Shown here piece by piece: positions 1-8,376 of a stretch of 60,650 nt of DNA (its first letter is position 1; each line of letters begins with the position of its first letter). Both the position numbers and the translations under genes were made by a program. Below the pieces are notes generated by a model. The model searched no databases, was not told where the DNA came from, and saw only the letters and a program-made list of their open reading frames with translations. Source of the stretch: an uncultured Mesonia sp. (GTDB lineage: Bacteria; Bacteroidota; Bacteroidia; Flavobacteriales; Flavobacteriaceae); assembly GCA_958296185.1 (NCBI GenBank), contig CATQIB010000002.1, positions 1 to 60,650 of the forward strand, given 5' to 3'.

Positions 1-1122
1 AAAAAATGTAACCAGCTAGAGGGTTTTTATTCTTTTGAATCACCTTTTTAAGAGAAGCTATTTCTTCAAAACCTAAATAGGAAGAATAGGCCCAAAGATT
101 TCTTCATTCAAAATAGGGTGATTATTTGGCGGTTCGTCTACCAATGTTGGCGCAATAAAACGATAGGTTTCATCGTGCTGTCCGCCATAAAGCACTTTTA
201 AGTCTGCTAAATAATTTGTAAGTCGGTTAAAATGTTTTTCATTTATAATGTGGGCATAATCCTCAGATTCCGGGTTTAAATTTTGATAAAATTGCTTGAG
301 GTGTTTGGTAATCGCCTCAATAAGTTTACCCTTCACTTTTTGCTGTACCAAAATATAATCGGGAGCTATACACGTTTGCCCGGCATTAATAAATTTCCCC
401 CAAGCGATTCGTTTTGCACTCAGGTCTATATCGGCTGTTTCATCTACAATACAAGGGTTTTTCCCGCCTAGTTCTAGTACGCTGGGCGTAAGATTTTTGG
501 CAGCTGCTTGTTGAATTATCTTTCCCACTTCTGTACTACCGGTAAAAAAAATAAAATTCCAGTTAAATTGTAAAAGTTTTTGCACTACCTCTTGGTCGCC
601 GATAACCACCTTCGCGTGTAAAGGCTCAAAAACCTTAGCGATTATTGTTGCTAAAATATTTGATGTTGCGGCGCTATGTTCAGAGGGTTTTAACACCACT
701 CTGTTTCCTGCTGCAATTGCTCCAATAAGCGGATTCATAGCTAATTGGAAAGGGTAATTCCAAGGAGAGATAATTAATACCTGCCCATAGGCTTTAGGAA
801 CAAGCTGAGCACGAGATGGAAAATTCAACCAACTTGATTTTACCTTCTTAGGTTTTGACCATTGTTCTAGTTTTTTGATAAAAAGGTTTATTTCTTTATA
901 AACCACTAAAACTTCGGTCAGCATAGTTTCAAAGTATGGTTTATGAAAATCTTCTTTAAGGGCAGCTATTATACTTGATTCCTTTTTCTGAATCTCATTT
1001 TTTAAATTTTTTAAAAGCTTTATGCGTTCCTTTACGGAAATTGATTCGTTGCTAGCAATAGCTTCTGATTGATTTTTAAATACCTCGTTTAAATCCTGCT
1101 GTTTCATAAATGTTATTTTCAA
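1..1122 (-). CDS. Aldehyde dehydrogenase, class-3-like (frameshifted, runs off window)
   Basis: NAD(P)-dependent oxidation of an aldehyde to a carboxylate. The N-terminal 349 residues are intact. The PWNYP motif is near residue 121, the FTGSTEVG cofactor loop near 193-200, the general base E217 lies in LELGGKNP and the catalytic cysteine C251 in GQTCIAPD. The reading frame stops after FGPILPI, but the next frame carries straight on with LGFEEIASLKKVIQKNK to the window edge. This is what the family expects after that motif, so one A is probably missing from the AAA run at 75-77. The C-terminal part lies outside the window. The short N-terminus before the fold resembles class 3 (fatty or aromatic aldehyde) enzymes; the substrate is unknown. 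It could start at residue 1 or at the second Met, residue 6. It is the last gene of a minus-strand set headed by panB. Confidence 0.9.
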
Positions 1123-1172
1123 TTGTCTTAAAATAACAAATTAAAAAGTAGCAGCTATTTTTTTACGGATAT

Positions 1173-1874
1173 TTAACTTAGATGCCGAACGGCGTTCCAG
1201 AGAGGATCTTGGGGTAGTGGGGCGTCAAAACTAATTTTCTCTTTTTTGACAGGGTGCATAATACTTAGCGTTTTAGCGTGTAGATGAATGCTGGCATCTT
1301 TATTACTTCGATTGAAGCCATATTTTAAATCTCCTTTTATCGGGCAACCCATAGCAGAAAGCTGGCTCCTTATTTGGTGATGCCTACCGGTTTCCAAATC
1401 GATTTCCAATAAATTATAGTGATCTAATTTCTGTAAAAGCCGGTACCTTAATATTGCCTTTTTGCTATTGGGTACTTCGTTTTTGTGCGCATAAGATTTA
1501 TTTTGTTTAGGGTTTCTAAGCATATAATGCACCAATTTGCCTGCTGTATTAAGTTCGCCTGGTTTTACGATAGCCCAATAGGTTTTTTTATTTTCTTTTA
1601 CGGCAAATTGTTTATTAAGCCGTGGTAAAGCTTTGGAGGTTTTGGCAAATAGTACTACTCCAGAAGTGGGCCGATCTAAACGATGCACCACACCTAAATA
1701 AACGTTTCCGGGTTTGTTGTATTTTTTTTTGAGGTAAGTTTTTACAATTTCGCTTAGCGGAATATCTTGGGTTTTATCGCCTTGTACTAAATCGCCTGCT
1801 TTTTTATTAATCACAATCAGGTGATTGTCCTCATAAATAACCTCTAGATTATCTATTGTCGAATGATTTTTCAT
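1173..1874 (-). CDS. RluA-family RNA pseudouridine synthase
   Basis: Converts uridines in structured RNA to pseudouridine. The 233-residue protein carries the RluA signature VVHRLDRPTSG with the catalytic aspartate at D67, followed by the usual GRHHQIRSQL segment and a LHA motif near the C-terminus. It has no N-terminal S4 domain, so it is the short catalytic-domain-only form, like RluA or TruC. Whether the target is 23S rRNA or tRNA cannot be told from sequence. Its start overlaps the end of the SdpI-like gene by four bases, which implies translational coupling in the panB to aldehyde dehydrogenase group. Confidence 0.93.
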   Translation of the reverse strand: MKNHSTIDNLEVIYEDNHLIVINKKAGDLVQGDKTQDIPLSEIVKTYLKKKYNKPGNVYLGVVHRLDRPTSGVVLFAKTSKALPRLNKQFAVKENKKTYWAIVKPGELNTAGKLVHYMLRNPKQNKSYAHKNEVPNSKKAILRYRLLQKLDHYNLLEIDLETGRHHQIRSQLSAMGCPIKGDLKYGFNRSNKDASIHLHAKTLSIMHPVKKEKISFDAPLPQDPLWNAVRHLS

Positions 1875-2221
1875 GGCTTTTGCTTTTTAAACTTTTTTTT
1901 CAAAGCGTTTTCAACATGTATAACCAAATAAAGAATAGCTGCCAATAAGGCGAATAGGCTCAAAGCTGTGGCTAAAACCTGATGTTGTCTTAGCCAGAAA
2001 TGCCCTAAAATACCAATTATCAATAAAAATAAACCTATTTCTATGCTCCGTTGTGCCGCACTTTTCTGAGCAAAATCCCAAGCTTCTTGGCTTTTCATAG
2101 ATCGATTTGTTCTATAGCCGTAAAGCATATTTATTTTTTTAGGCGGTTTGTATTTTAGCAGTAAGCCAACCACCAAGAATATTATGCCTAGCAGCGCATC
2201 TAGACTTAAAAATATACTCAT
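1871..2221 (-). CDS. SdpI-family small membrane protein
   Basis: A 116-residue membrane protein with three hydrophobic segments near residues 5-22, 62-78 and 84-104. Between the first two is the SdpI-family pattern YGYRTNRSMKSQEAWDFAQ. In Bacillus SdpI protects the producer against the toxin SdpC; in Bacteroidota such proteins are common outside any toxin locus, and no toxin gene is visible here. It lies between panB (two bases upstream) and the pseudouridine synthase (four-base overlap), which looks like housekeeping context. Family membership is fairly secure; an immunity role is not implied. Confidence 0.75.
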   Translation of the reverse strand: MSIFLSLDALLGIIFLVVGLLLKYKPPKKINMLYGYRTNRSMKSQEAWDFAQKSAAQRSIEIGLFLLIIGILGHFWLRQHQVLATALSLFALLAAILYLVIHVENALKKKFKKQKP

Positions 2222-2223
2222 TT

Positions 2224-3042
2224 TTAATATTGTTCATCTGCGTTGGGAAAGTCACCAGATTTTACATCATCATTGTACTGCTTGAAAGCCTGCGTCATTT
2301 CGGAGTGTAAATCGAGATATCGTCTTAAAAATCTAGGATTAAACTCGTGGGTCATTCCAATCATGTCATGAACTACCAAAACTTGACCATCAACCCCTGC
2401 ACCAGCACCAATACCAATCACGGGTATTGAAATGCTTTCGGCTACTTCTTTTGCCAAATGGGCGGGTACTTTTTCTAATACGACAGCAAAGCAACCTAGT
2501 TTTTCAAGCATTTTTGCATCGCTTTTTAGTTTTTCTGCTTCTGCTTCTTCTTTTGCTCGTACCGTGTAGGTACCAAATTTATAGATAGATTGCGGCGTGA
2601 GACCCAGGTGTCCCATGACAGGTATACCAGCATTCAAAATGCGTTTAATTGAATCTTTTACCTCTTTACCACCTTCTAGTTTTACCGCATGTCCTCCGCT
2701 TTCTTTCATAATACGAATAGCCGATCGCAATGCTTCTTTAGGGTCGCTTTGATAGCTCCCAAAGGGTAGATCGACCACAACCAAAGACCTATCTATACCG
2801 CGAATTACAGAAGAAGCGTGGTAAATCATCTGATCAAGGGTTATTGGAAGTGTAGTTTCGTGCCCAGCCATTACATTTGATGCAGAGTCGCCAACTAAAA
2901 TAACATCTATTCCCGCACCATCTACTATTTTTGCCATGGTATAATCGTAGGCGGTTAACATCGATATTTTTTCTTTACGTTGCTTCATATCGACCAACGA
3001 TTTTACCGTTACTCGTTTGTATTGTTTTTTGGCAGTTGACAT
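2224..3042 (-). CDS. panB: 3-methyl-2-oxobutanoate hydroxymethyltransferase
   Basis: Transfers a hydroxymethyl group from methylene-tetrahydrofolate to 2-oxoisovalerate, giving ketopantoate: the first committed step to pantothenate and coenzyme A. The 272-residue length is normal. Metal and substrate residues match the family: D52 in VGDSASN, D91 in VVDLPFGSY, and K121 and E123 in VKLEGG. The catalytic-loop glutamate lies in [10 protein letters not shown] near residue 190 and GHLGLTPQS is present. It is the first gene of the minus-strand group running to position 1. No clear TAnnTTTG box was found in the 148 bases upstream, which also separate it from the divergent GlmU gene. Confidence 0.97.
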   Translation of the reverse strand: MSTAKKQYKRVTVKSLVDMKQRKEKISMLTAYDYTMAKIVDGAGIDVILVGDSASNVMAGHETTLPITLDQMIYHASSVIRGIDRSLVVVDLPFGSYQSDPKEALRSAIRIMKESGGHAVKLEGGKEVKDSIKRILNAGIPVMGHLGLTPQSIYKFGTYTVRAKEEAEAEKLKSDAKMLEKLGCFAVVLEKVPAHLAKEVAESISIPVIGIGAGAGVDGQVLVVHDMIGMTHEFNPRFLRRYLDLHSEMTQAFKQYNDDVKSGDFPNADEQY

Positions 3043-3190
3043 AAGTTTAGTGTTTAAAATTCTGTGTAAAAATAAGCAATTAGTTTACCACAACCAATAA
3101 TTGCATCCGTAAAGAAATACAGCATTTATCACTTAGAACAAATCAATAAAGAGCAAATTTTCTTATTTTCGTTTTCTAAACACCTGGGTT

Positions 3191-4363
3191 ATGAACTACA
3201 TATTATTTGATGGCGCTTTTAGAGATCAACTGTTGCCTTTTACTTTTACCAAGCCCGTAGCGGATTTGCGCATAGGCATTTTAAGCATACGCGAAAAATG
3301 GGAACGCTATTTACAGACTACAACTACCACCATTACGCAAGAATATTTAAGCGATAAATGGCCTATGGTTGAGCTTGAAGAAAATATATTGATTAATGCT
3401 GCCTTTTGTCCTTCGCTTAGTTTGGTAGAGCAAATAAAACAATTAAAGCCAAATGAAGTTTTAGTTCACGAAGAAGAATACATCGCTTTTTGGACCAAAG
3501 AAGATGAAGAGGTTATTCTTGAAGATCTTGAGCATGTGCAAGCCAAGGAAGAACCTTTATTTATTGCACATACTTGGGATATATTTAAAAAGAATGCAAA
3601 AGCCATTAGCGAAGATTTTAATTTGTTAACACAGGGCCGTACCTCAGAAAAGATACCGCACAGTGTGTACTGTGAAAATCCAGATTTGGTTTTTGTTGAA
3701 AAAGGAGCTCAATTGCACAATGCTAGTTTAAATACTCAAAATGGTCCTATTTACATTGGTAAGAATGCCGAAATAATGGAGAATTCTGCTATAAGGGGAC
3801 CTTTTGCTTTATGCGACAATGCCACTGTTAAAATGGGCAGTAAAATTTATGGAGCCACAACTATCGGTCCGCATTGTAAAGTAGGAGGGGAGGTAAACAA
3901 TTCGGTAATGATGGGGTACTCTAATAAAGGTCACGATGGTTTTTTAGGTAACTCAGTATTAGGTGAATGGTGTAATTTGGGGGCAGACACCAACAATTCT
4001 AACCTTAAGAACAATTATGCCGAGGTGCGCCTATGGGATTATGAAACCGAGCGTTTTGCAAAAACCGGATTGCAGTTTTGCGGTTTAATGATGGGTGACC
4101 ATTCTAAATGTGCGATAAATACTATGTTTAATACAGGAACGGTTGTTGGGGTAAGCAGTAATATTTTTGGTGCTGGTTTTCCTAGAAACTTTGTTCCCAG
4201 TTTTACTTGGGGAGGCAACCAAGGTACCACTACCTACCAAACCAAGAAAGCTTTTGAGGTTTGCGAGATAGTTATGCAAAGACGTAATATTGCCTTTACC
4301 GAAGAAGATAAAGCTATACTAGAAGCTGTGTTTGAGCAAACCAAAAAATACAGACGCGACTAA
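3191..4363 (+). CDS. Alternative GlmU: UDP-GlcNAc pyrophosphorylase / acetyltransferase
   Basis: A 390-residue protein of the alternative GlmU type found in Bacteroidota, thought to make UDP-N-acetylglucosamine for peptidoglycan and lipid A. The N-terminus MNYILFDGAFRDQLLPFT replaces the usual GlmU nucleotidyltransferase start. The C-terminal half, from about residue 170 to 360, shows left-handed beta-helix hexapeptide patterns (for example IYIGKNAEIMENSAIRGP and GATTIGPHCKVGG) typical of acyltransferases. It is monocistronic: divergent from panB and convergent with the gene at 4437. A weak -7 box, TATTTTCG, lies at 3164-3171. The family is clear; both activities are inferred from it. Confidence 0.87.
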   Translation: MNYILFDGAFRDQLLPFTFTKPVADLRIGILSIREKWERYLQTTTTTITQEYLSDKWPMVELEENILINAAFCPSLSLVEQIKQLKPNEVLVHEEEYIAFWTKEDEEVILEDLEHVQAKEEPLFIAHTWDIFKKNAKAISEDFNLLTQGRTSEKIPHSVYCENPDLVFVEKGAQLHNASLNTQNGPIYIGKNAEIMENSAIRGPFALCDNATVKMGSKIYGATTIGPHCKVGGEVNNSVMMGYSNKGHDGFLGNSVLGEWCNLGADTNNSNLKNNYAEVRLWDYETERFAKTGLQFCGLMMGDHSKCAINTMFNTGTVVGVSSNIFGAGFPRNFVPSFTWGGNQGTTTYQTKKAFEVCEIVMQRRNIAFTEEDKAILEAVFEQTKKYRRD

Positions 4364-4436
4364 AGCCACCTAAACTTAACCAAATGGCAAAACCTTTATT
4401 TTTTTATTTAACTTAAAACTATTCAAATTTTAATTT

Positions 4437-4913
4437 TTAGTCGATAAACTCTATATCTAGAGTATCCCGAAGCCGGTGCAGACTTTCTCTAGCCAATAAT
4501 CTAAAGGTTAAGGCTATAAACAAATAGCGAATGAATAAAATTTGCCCTATTGCAACCAAAAATAATATGAGCCAGTTATTTTCTGGCACAAGTAAAAGCT
4601 CTACAAAAAATCCGACTATTGGTAAAGTGTAAAATAAATAAAGCGCATATTTAAAAAATTGATGTATTTTCACCTTCACCGATCCTTCTTTTTCTTTTAA
4701 ATTGCCTGTTAAAACACAAAATGCGCCTCTGCCTATGCTAGCTGATATCAGCTTAAAATGTGTGCTATTTACCTCACCGCGAAAAGATTTATCGGTGTAT
4801 TGAGAATATAACCGCTTAGAATATTCTGTTCGTCGGTTTAAGCGGTTTATACTTCGCTCTTTTGTGTCAATTAAACGGAATTGCCGTGAGATTTCGGGAA
4901 ATATTTTCATCAA
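4437..4913 (-). CDS. Hypothetical two-helix membrane protein
   Basis: I do not recognise this 158-residue protein. The first 85 residues are soluble and strongly basic, rich in Arg and Lys (segment NRLNRRTEYSKRL). Two hydrophobic helices follow near residues 89-108 and 114-136, and a short charged tail rich in Arg, Glu and Asp ends it. There is no signal peptide, so both ends are probably cytoplasmic and the two helices form a hairpin. It stands between the convergent GlmU gene and the same-strand VOC gene, with about 120 non-coding bases upstream, so it may be transcribed alone. Codon use looks like that of its neighbours. Confidence 0.7.
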   Translation of the reverse strand: MMKIFPEISRQFRLIDTKERSINRLNRRTEYSKRLYSQYTDKSFRGEVNSTHFKLISASIGRGAFCVLTGNLKEKEGSVKVKIHQFFKYALYLFYTLPIVGFFVELLLVPENNWLILFLVAIGQILFIRYLFIALTFRLLARESLHRLRDTLDIEFID

Positions 4914-5034
4914 AGACCTATAAAAATAGCCAACATTTTGTACTAAACCTTAGCATTTAAACCTTAAAGTAAAATGAATCGATAAATTTAGATAAGCGTT
5001 GTGAATGACGATAAAGATGCTTGTTGTACATCTA

Positions 5035-5484
5035 TTATTTTGTAGTCTCGCCGCCCATTGCCGTAAACACGTGATCTACAGGCTCCCATAATTCAATTTT
5101 GTTTCCTTCGGCATCCATAATATGTACAAACTTGCCGTAGTCAAAACTGGCAATTTCATCTAAAACTTGAACGCCATCAGCTTTAAGCTTATCTACCATA
5201 GCCTCAATATTCTGAACCCGATAATTGATCATAAACTCTTTTTTTGAAGGCTCAAAGTATTCGCTTCCTTTTTGAAAAGGACTCCATTGTAAATAATTGA
5301 TTTCATCTGGTCTATTGGCATTCCTAAATTCAAAGCTAGAACCCCATTGGTTCACCTTTAATCCTAAATGTTGAGCATACCATTCTTTGGTTTTTTCTGG
5401 GTTTTCTGAAAAGAAAAAAATACCCCCTATACCGGTTACCTTAGGTTCGAGTTCGTTTGGCTTTGCGCTTATATCTTTATCCAT
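5035..5484 (-). CDS. VOC / glyoxalase-like protein
   Basis: A 149-residue vicinal-oxygen-chelate fold protein. It opens with KVTGIGGIFFFSENPEKTKEWY, the usual first beta-alpha unit, and closes with FVHIMDAEGNKIELWEPV, which includes the C-terminal metal-site glutamate (IELWEP). Members of this group include glyoxalases, dioxygenases and drug-binding proteins; the substrate cannot be inferred. The gene is single. A perfect TAnnTTTG box lies 15 bases upstream of the ATG on the minus strand (5499-5506), so a very short leader is likely. Confidence 0.87.
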   Translation of the reverse strand: MDKDISAKPNELEPKVTGIGGIFFFSENPEKTKEWYAQHLGLKVNQWGSSFEFRNANRPDEINYLQWSPFQKGSEYFEPSKKEFMINYRVQNIEAMVDKLKADGVQVLDEIASFDYGKFVHIMDAEGNKIELWEPVDHVFTAMGGETTK

Positions 5485-5498
5485 TTTTCGTTTTTTAG

Positions 5499-5506
5499 CA
5501 AATATA
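5499..5506 (-). promoter_or_regulatory. Putative -7 box TATATTTG for the VOC gene
   Basis: Read on the minus strand, this is TATATTTG, a perfect match to the Bacteroidota -7 consensus TAnnTTTG. It ends 14 bases before the ATG at 5484. A TTG on the same strand (5532-5534) is 25 bases further up, longer than the usual spacing, so the -33 element is uncertain. Confidence 0.45.
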
Positions 5507-5652
5507 CTTTTATTTTTTAAATGCGATAAGTCAACTAAAACTTAACTTATTTACCTTGGATAGCGAATTATTAGACTTTAAATAAGCAAATATCAAGAAA
5601 ATATATCAACATAAAATTTCATTAATATAAGATGATTTTTTAAGTTAAGCAT

Positions 5653-5688
5653 AAACTGCTGAGCTTAGGATTACAAACCCAGCAGTTT
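5653..5688. repeat. Inverted repeat AAACTGCTG / CAGCAGTTT
   Basis: AAACTGCTG at 5653-5661 is the exact reverse complement of CAGCAGTTT at 5680-5688, the core of the first 22-bp tandem unit. The 18-base spacer would be the loop of a hairpin. The core of the tandem block is therefore present once in opposite orientation just beside it, as is often seen in REP-like palindromic elements. Confidence 0.6.
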
Positions 5689-5782
5689 GCAACCATAAAC
5701 CCAGCAGTTTGTAATGACAAGCACCGCAGTTTGTAAACATAAACCCAGCAGTTTGTAAAGACAAGCACTGCAGCTTTTTCCA
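5673..5782. repeat. Five 22-bp tandem repeats (44-bp higher-order period)
   Basis: Five head-to-tail 22-base units begin at 5673, 5695, 5717, 5739 and 5761. The shared core is CAGCAGTTTGTAA or close variants. Units 2 and 4 begin ATAAACCCAGCAG, and units 3 and 5 begin ACAAGCACYGCAG, giving a 44-base higher-order period. Unit 5 has decayed at its end. Most units can also fold on themselves, with CAAAC or TAAAC pairing with GTTTG or GTTTA across a six-base loop. There are no unique spacers, so it is not a CRISPR array. The unit is not a multiple of three and no ORF spans it. Confidence 0.85.
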
Positions 5783-6003
5783 TTTCTTTAATTACCTTCA
5801 AAATATTGCTTTTTGGGTTTTTAAATTTGGTTATGATTAAAATATCGTAGTTTTTTTATAAGAGAAGTTAGGGTGGCCGCTATATTTATAAGGGTAGATT
5901 ATAGAATTATATATATAAATCAAATAACCAATTGATCGATTTAATTTTTCTTTACGGAAGCAAGTCGATTACTAAAACGTATAATAGCCATTTAAACTAA
6001 AAT

Positions 6004-6090
6004 GCGTTAGGGATTGCAGTGAAAATACTTTTTGGCGTTTAGCCTAAAAGATTGTAACGAAAAGCCCGACCCGAAGGGAAACGCCCTAAA
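6004..6090 (+). ncRNA. Structured RNA candidate (possibly Flavo-1-like)
   Basis: About 87 bases that fold well on the plus strand. TTAGGG (6007-6012) pairs with CCCTAA (6084-6089). Inside is a strong hairpin, CTTTTTGGC (6028-6036) with GCCTAAAAG (6042-6050) around a five-base loop, eight of nine pairs. A small hairpin CCC-GAA-GGG follows at 6070-6078. The linkers (AACGAAAAGCCCGA, then AAACG) are purine-rich, as in conserved RNA cores. It is GC-richer than the surrounding DNA. From memory, such elements recur between flavobacterial genes and a motif named Flavo-1 is catalogued for this group. I could not align it, so that identity is a guess. Confidence 0.45.
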
Positions 6091-6100
6091 ATAATTTTAA

Positions 6101-7288
6101 TTAAATCTTTTGAGTGACTAATATAACTTTTTGATTTTCATGGTTGGTTATACAAAATATGTATAGTTCTCCACCTTCCTGAATACGGAATTTTTTACGG
6201 ATTTGAGCCACGCTTAACGGAAAATTGCGTGTACTAATATTGGCCTTTTTGATATTTAGTTTTTTAAAGGCTTTTTTATTAAAAGCCTCGCGTTGAATTA
6301 CTTTAAATACTCTTCCTGGAAAATCGATTAAAGATTGACTCGTGTAAAGATGGGTATGTTGTGCTAACTTTTGTAGTTCTAAACCTTGACTTATGTGGTT
6401 AAATAAACCTGCTTTTAATAGACTAACATTTGGCTCGTATAAATATTTTAAAACGGGACCTAGTATTGCTTTGCTATTGCTTTCTTCGTCTAGATTGGCT
6501 TTATAAAATGCGGTGTGGGTTGAAAAGAAATTTACACAATGTACTTGAGGTACGGTTGATTTTGCTATGTGTTCTTTTTTAAGTACCCAAAGCAATTCTT
6601 TAAGCTCATTGTTTACGGCCACGCAGTGTATATGTTGCACTCCTTTTAGTTCTTTTAAGCCTAACTTGATATCTAACAATGGCGATGTTTTGAGTAGAAT
6701 ACAATTGGTTTTAGAAAATAACAAATCAAGGTGTTCTATAATATTAGGGGTACACTCTGCTAGACTAAACACTTTTTGCCCTGCGTTGTCTCGGCGAGCA
6801 GGGTCTAAATACAGGCAATCCCAAGTGTTTTGCGTTTGGTCTAAATAAGCTAAACTATCGGTAGTCAAGCTGCTTATATTGGGGGCACTTAGTTTCTGAA
6901 AATTGGCTTGCGCTATTTTGGCTAATTCTTCTTGCGTTTCAAAATGTGTTACTTTTTTAAAATACCGGCTAAAATAAAAGCTGTCGACGCCAAATCCGCC
7001 AGTCAAATCTGCTAGGCTATCCCCGTTTACGCATTGAGCCTTGTAATCTGCAGTAATTTCTGATGACGTTTGTGCTAAATTTAATTGTGGAGGAAAATAT
7101 ATGCCTGGGGTAGTATACCAAGTAGGTAATTTGAATTTTGCTTTTTTTCTTGCCGCTATTTGCTGTGCTATTTCTTGTATACTTACTTGCTTAAAAGGAC
7201 TACCTTTAAGGATTAACTCTGGCAAATGGTCTTGTTCGTGTTCTTTGATAAAGCGTTGAATGTTCTCCTCAAAAATAGCTTGATTCAT
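6101..7288 (-). CDS. SAM-dependent methyltransferase with THUMP-like domain (PG_1098 type)
   Basis: A 395-residue Bacteroidota-type RNA methyltransferase candidate. The central Rossmann domain shows SAM motif I as DLTGGFGVDSFYFS (about residues 93-106), an acidic residue after strand 2 (FETQEE), and motif IV as YLDPARRDN near residue 162. An N-terminal helical region precedes it, and the C-terminal 65 residues, with NISTRNFPLSVAQIRKKF, fit the THUMP-like domain of the Porphyromonas PG_1098 family. The substrate is unproven, probably an RNA nucleotide. Its ATG overlaps the last base of the AI-2E transporter gene, so it is the final gene of the tsaD-rsmE group. Confidence 0.85.
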   Translation of the reverse strand: MNQAIFEENIQRFIKEHEQDHLPELILKGSPFKQVSIQEIAQQIAARKKAKFKLPTWYTTPGIYFPPQLNLAQTSSEITADYKAQCVNGDSLADLTGGFGVDSFYFSRYFKKVTHFETQEELAKIAQANFQKLSAPNISSLTTDSLAYLDQTQNTWDCLYLDPARRDNAGQKVFSLAECTPNIIEHLDLLFSKTNCILLKTSPLLDIKLGLKELKGVQHIHCVAVNNELKELLWVLKKEHIAKSTVPQVHCVNFFSTHTAFYKANLDEESNSKAILGPVLKYLYEPNVSLLKAGLFNHISQGLELQKLAQHTHLYTSQSLIDFPGRVFKVIQREAFNKKAFKKLNIKKANISTRNFPLSVAQIRKKFRIQEGGELYIFCITNHENQKVILVTQKI

Positions 7289-8376
7289 TATAGGTCTTTG
7301 GTTAATTTTTTTACAATCTTGTATTCACTCAGCGTTTCTTTAGCTATCACTTTAATTGCTGTGTAAACGGGAATGGCAATGACCATGCCCAAAATGCCAA
7401 ATAATAATCCTGCGATAAGTATAATTAAAAAAATCTCTAAGGGGTGTGATCGCACACTTTTTCCGAATATAAGCGGTTGATTGATAAAGTTGTCAATAAG
7501 TTGAGCAATGGCATATCCTGCCATTACAAAACCAAGCTTGGGTAAAATTACAGCCGAAAAATCTGCCCCTAAATTACTCGAAATAACAAATAGTGCCATC
7601 AAAATACCAGCTACCATAGGGCCTAAATAGGGTACAATGTTTAAGAATGCACAAATTAAGGCAATGGCAACGGCGTTATCAACTTCAAAAGTGACCAATA
7701 AAACCGTATAAATAATAAACAATACTAAGATTTGTAAGGTTAAACCGATAAAATACCTTGAGAGCAATATTTTTATTTTTTCAAACATTAACTTAAACCG
7801 CGATTCTTCTCCTTTGTTTGAAAATACCAAAATGCTGTTTAATAACAACTTACTATCACTTAATAAGAAAAAGGAAATAAAAATGATAGAAAATACCCCA
7901 ATAATACCATTACCTAAACCACTAAAAATATAATTAACGGAGTTTGGAATGAATTGAAAATCAAAATTCTTAATGAAATCGGTTTGTTTTAAACCCGTGA
8001 GAATATCAATTTCGTTAACTCCAAGATAGGCTTTGATTTGTAGATTTAGATCGTTTAGGTCTGCTTTGAAGGCATCAAAATCAATACGACCAATATTTTC
8101 GCTTTGTTGGATGATGATAGGAATAAAAAGACTTACAACCCCTATAATAATACTTAAAACCGCACATAGCACCACTACAACAGCCAAGCGATTTGGAAAT
8201 TTTAGCTTCTTTTTTAAAAAAAAGACCATGGGTCGGCCTATTAATGAAATAACAGCAGCGATGGCAATAAAAGCAATTACCGATTGAATTTGGTATAAAA
8301 ACCAAAGCAGTAGTATTATTCCCACTAAAATAGCAACCGCTCTTAAAATTCCGTAAGTGATTGTTTTTGAATTCAT
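7288..8376 (-). CDS. AI-2E family transporter
   Basis: A 362-residue integral membrane protein of the AI-2E / PerM family (seven to eight hydrophobic segments). It has the characteristic central soluble stretch, about residues 90-140, and the conserved C-terminal pattern FLNIVPYLGPMVAGI, about residues 240-255, followed by INQPLIFGKSVRSHPLEIF. Family members have been linked to autoinducer-2 export, Na+/H+ exchange and general efflux, so the cargo here is open. It overlaps the upstream SpoU gene by four bases (ATGA) and the downstream methyltransferase by one base, so the three are probably co-translated. Confidence 0.92.
   Translation of the reverse strand: MNSKTITYGILRAVAILVGIILLLWFLYQIQSVIAFIAIAAVISLIGRPMVFFLKKKLKFPNRLAVVVVLCAVLSIIIGVVSLFIPIIIQQSENIGRIDFDAFKADLNDLNLQIKAYLGVNEIDILTGLKQTDFIKNFDFQFIPNSVNYIFSGLGNGIIGVFSIIFISFFLLSDSKLLLNSILVFSNKGEESRFKLMFEKIKILLSRYFIGLTLQILVLFIIYTVLLVTFEVDNAVAIALICAFLNIVPYLGPMVAGILMALFVISSNLGADFSAVILPKLGFVMAGYAIAQLIDNFINQPLIFGKSVRSHPLEIFLIILIAGLLFGILGMVIAIPVYTAIKVIAKETLSEYKIVKKLTKDL

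Larger units (their letters stand above)
5485..6100. other. Gene-free region with repeats and an RNA candidate
   Basis: The only stretch over 300 bases without a gene. It contains the promoter box of the VOC gene, an AT-rich part (5507-5650), a 22-bp tandem repeat block (5673-5782), a further AT-rich part (5783-6000) in which I see nothing, and a structured RNA candidate (6004-6090). I found no plausible small ORF of more than about 30 codons. Both flanking genes are on the minus strand. Confidence 0.8.

Noticed and set aside
1871..2221. Toxin-immunity locus based on the SdpI-like protein
   Set aside because: No SdpC-like toxin or maturation gene is present; the gene sits in a housekeeping operon.
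5673..5782. CRISPR array
   Set aside because: The repeats are directly adjacent with no unique spacers, units are only 22 bases, and no cas gene is in the window.
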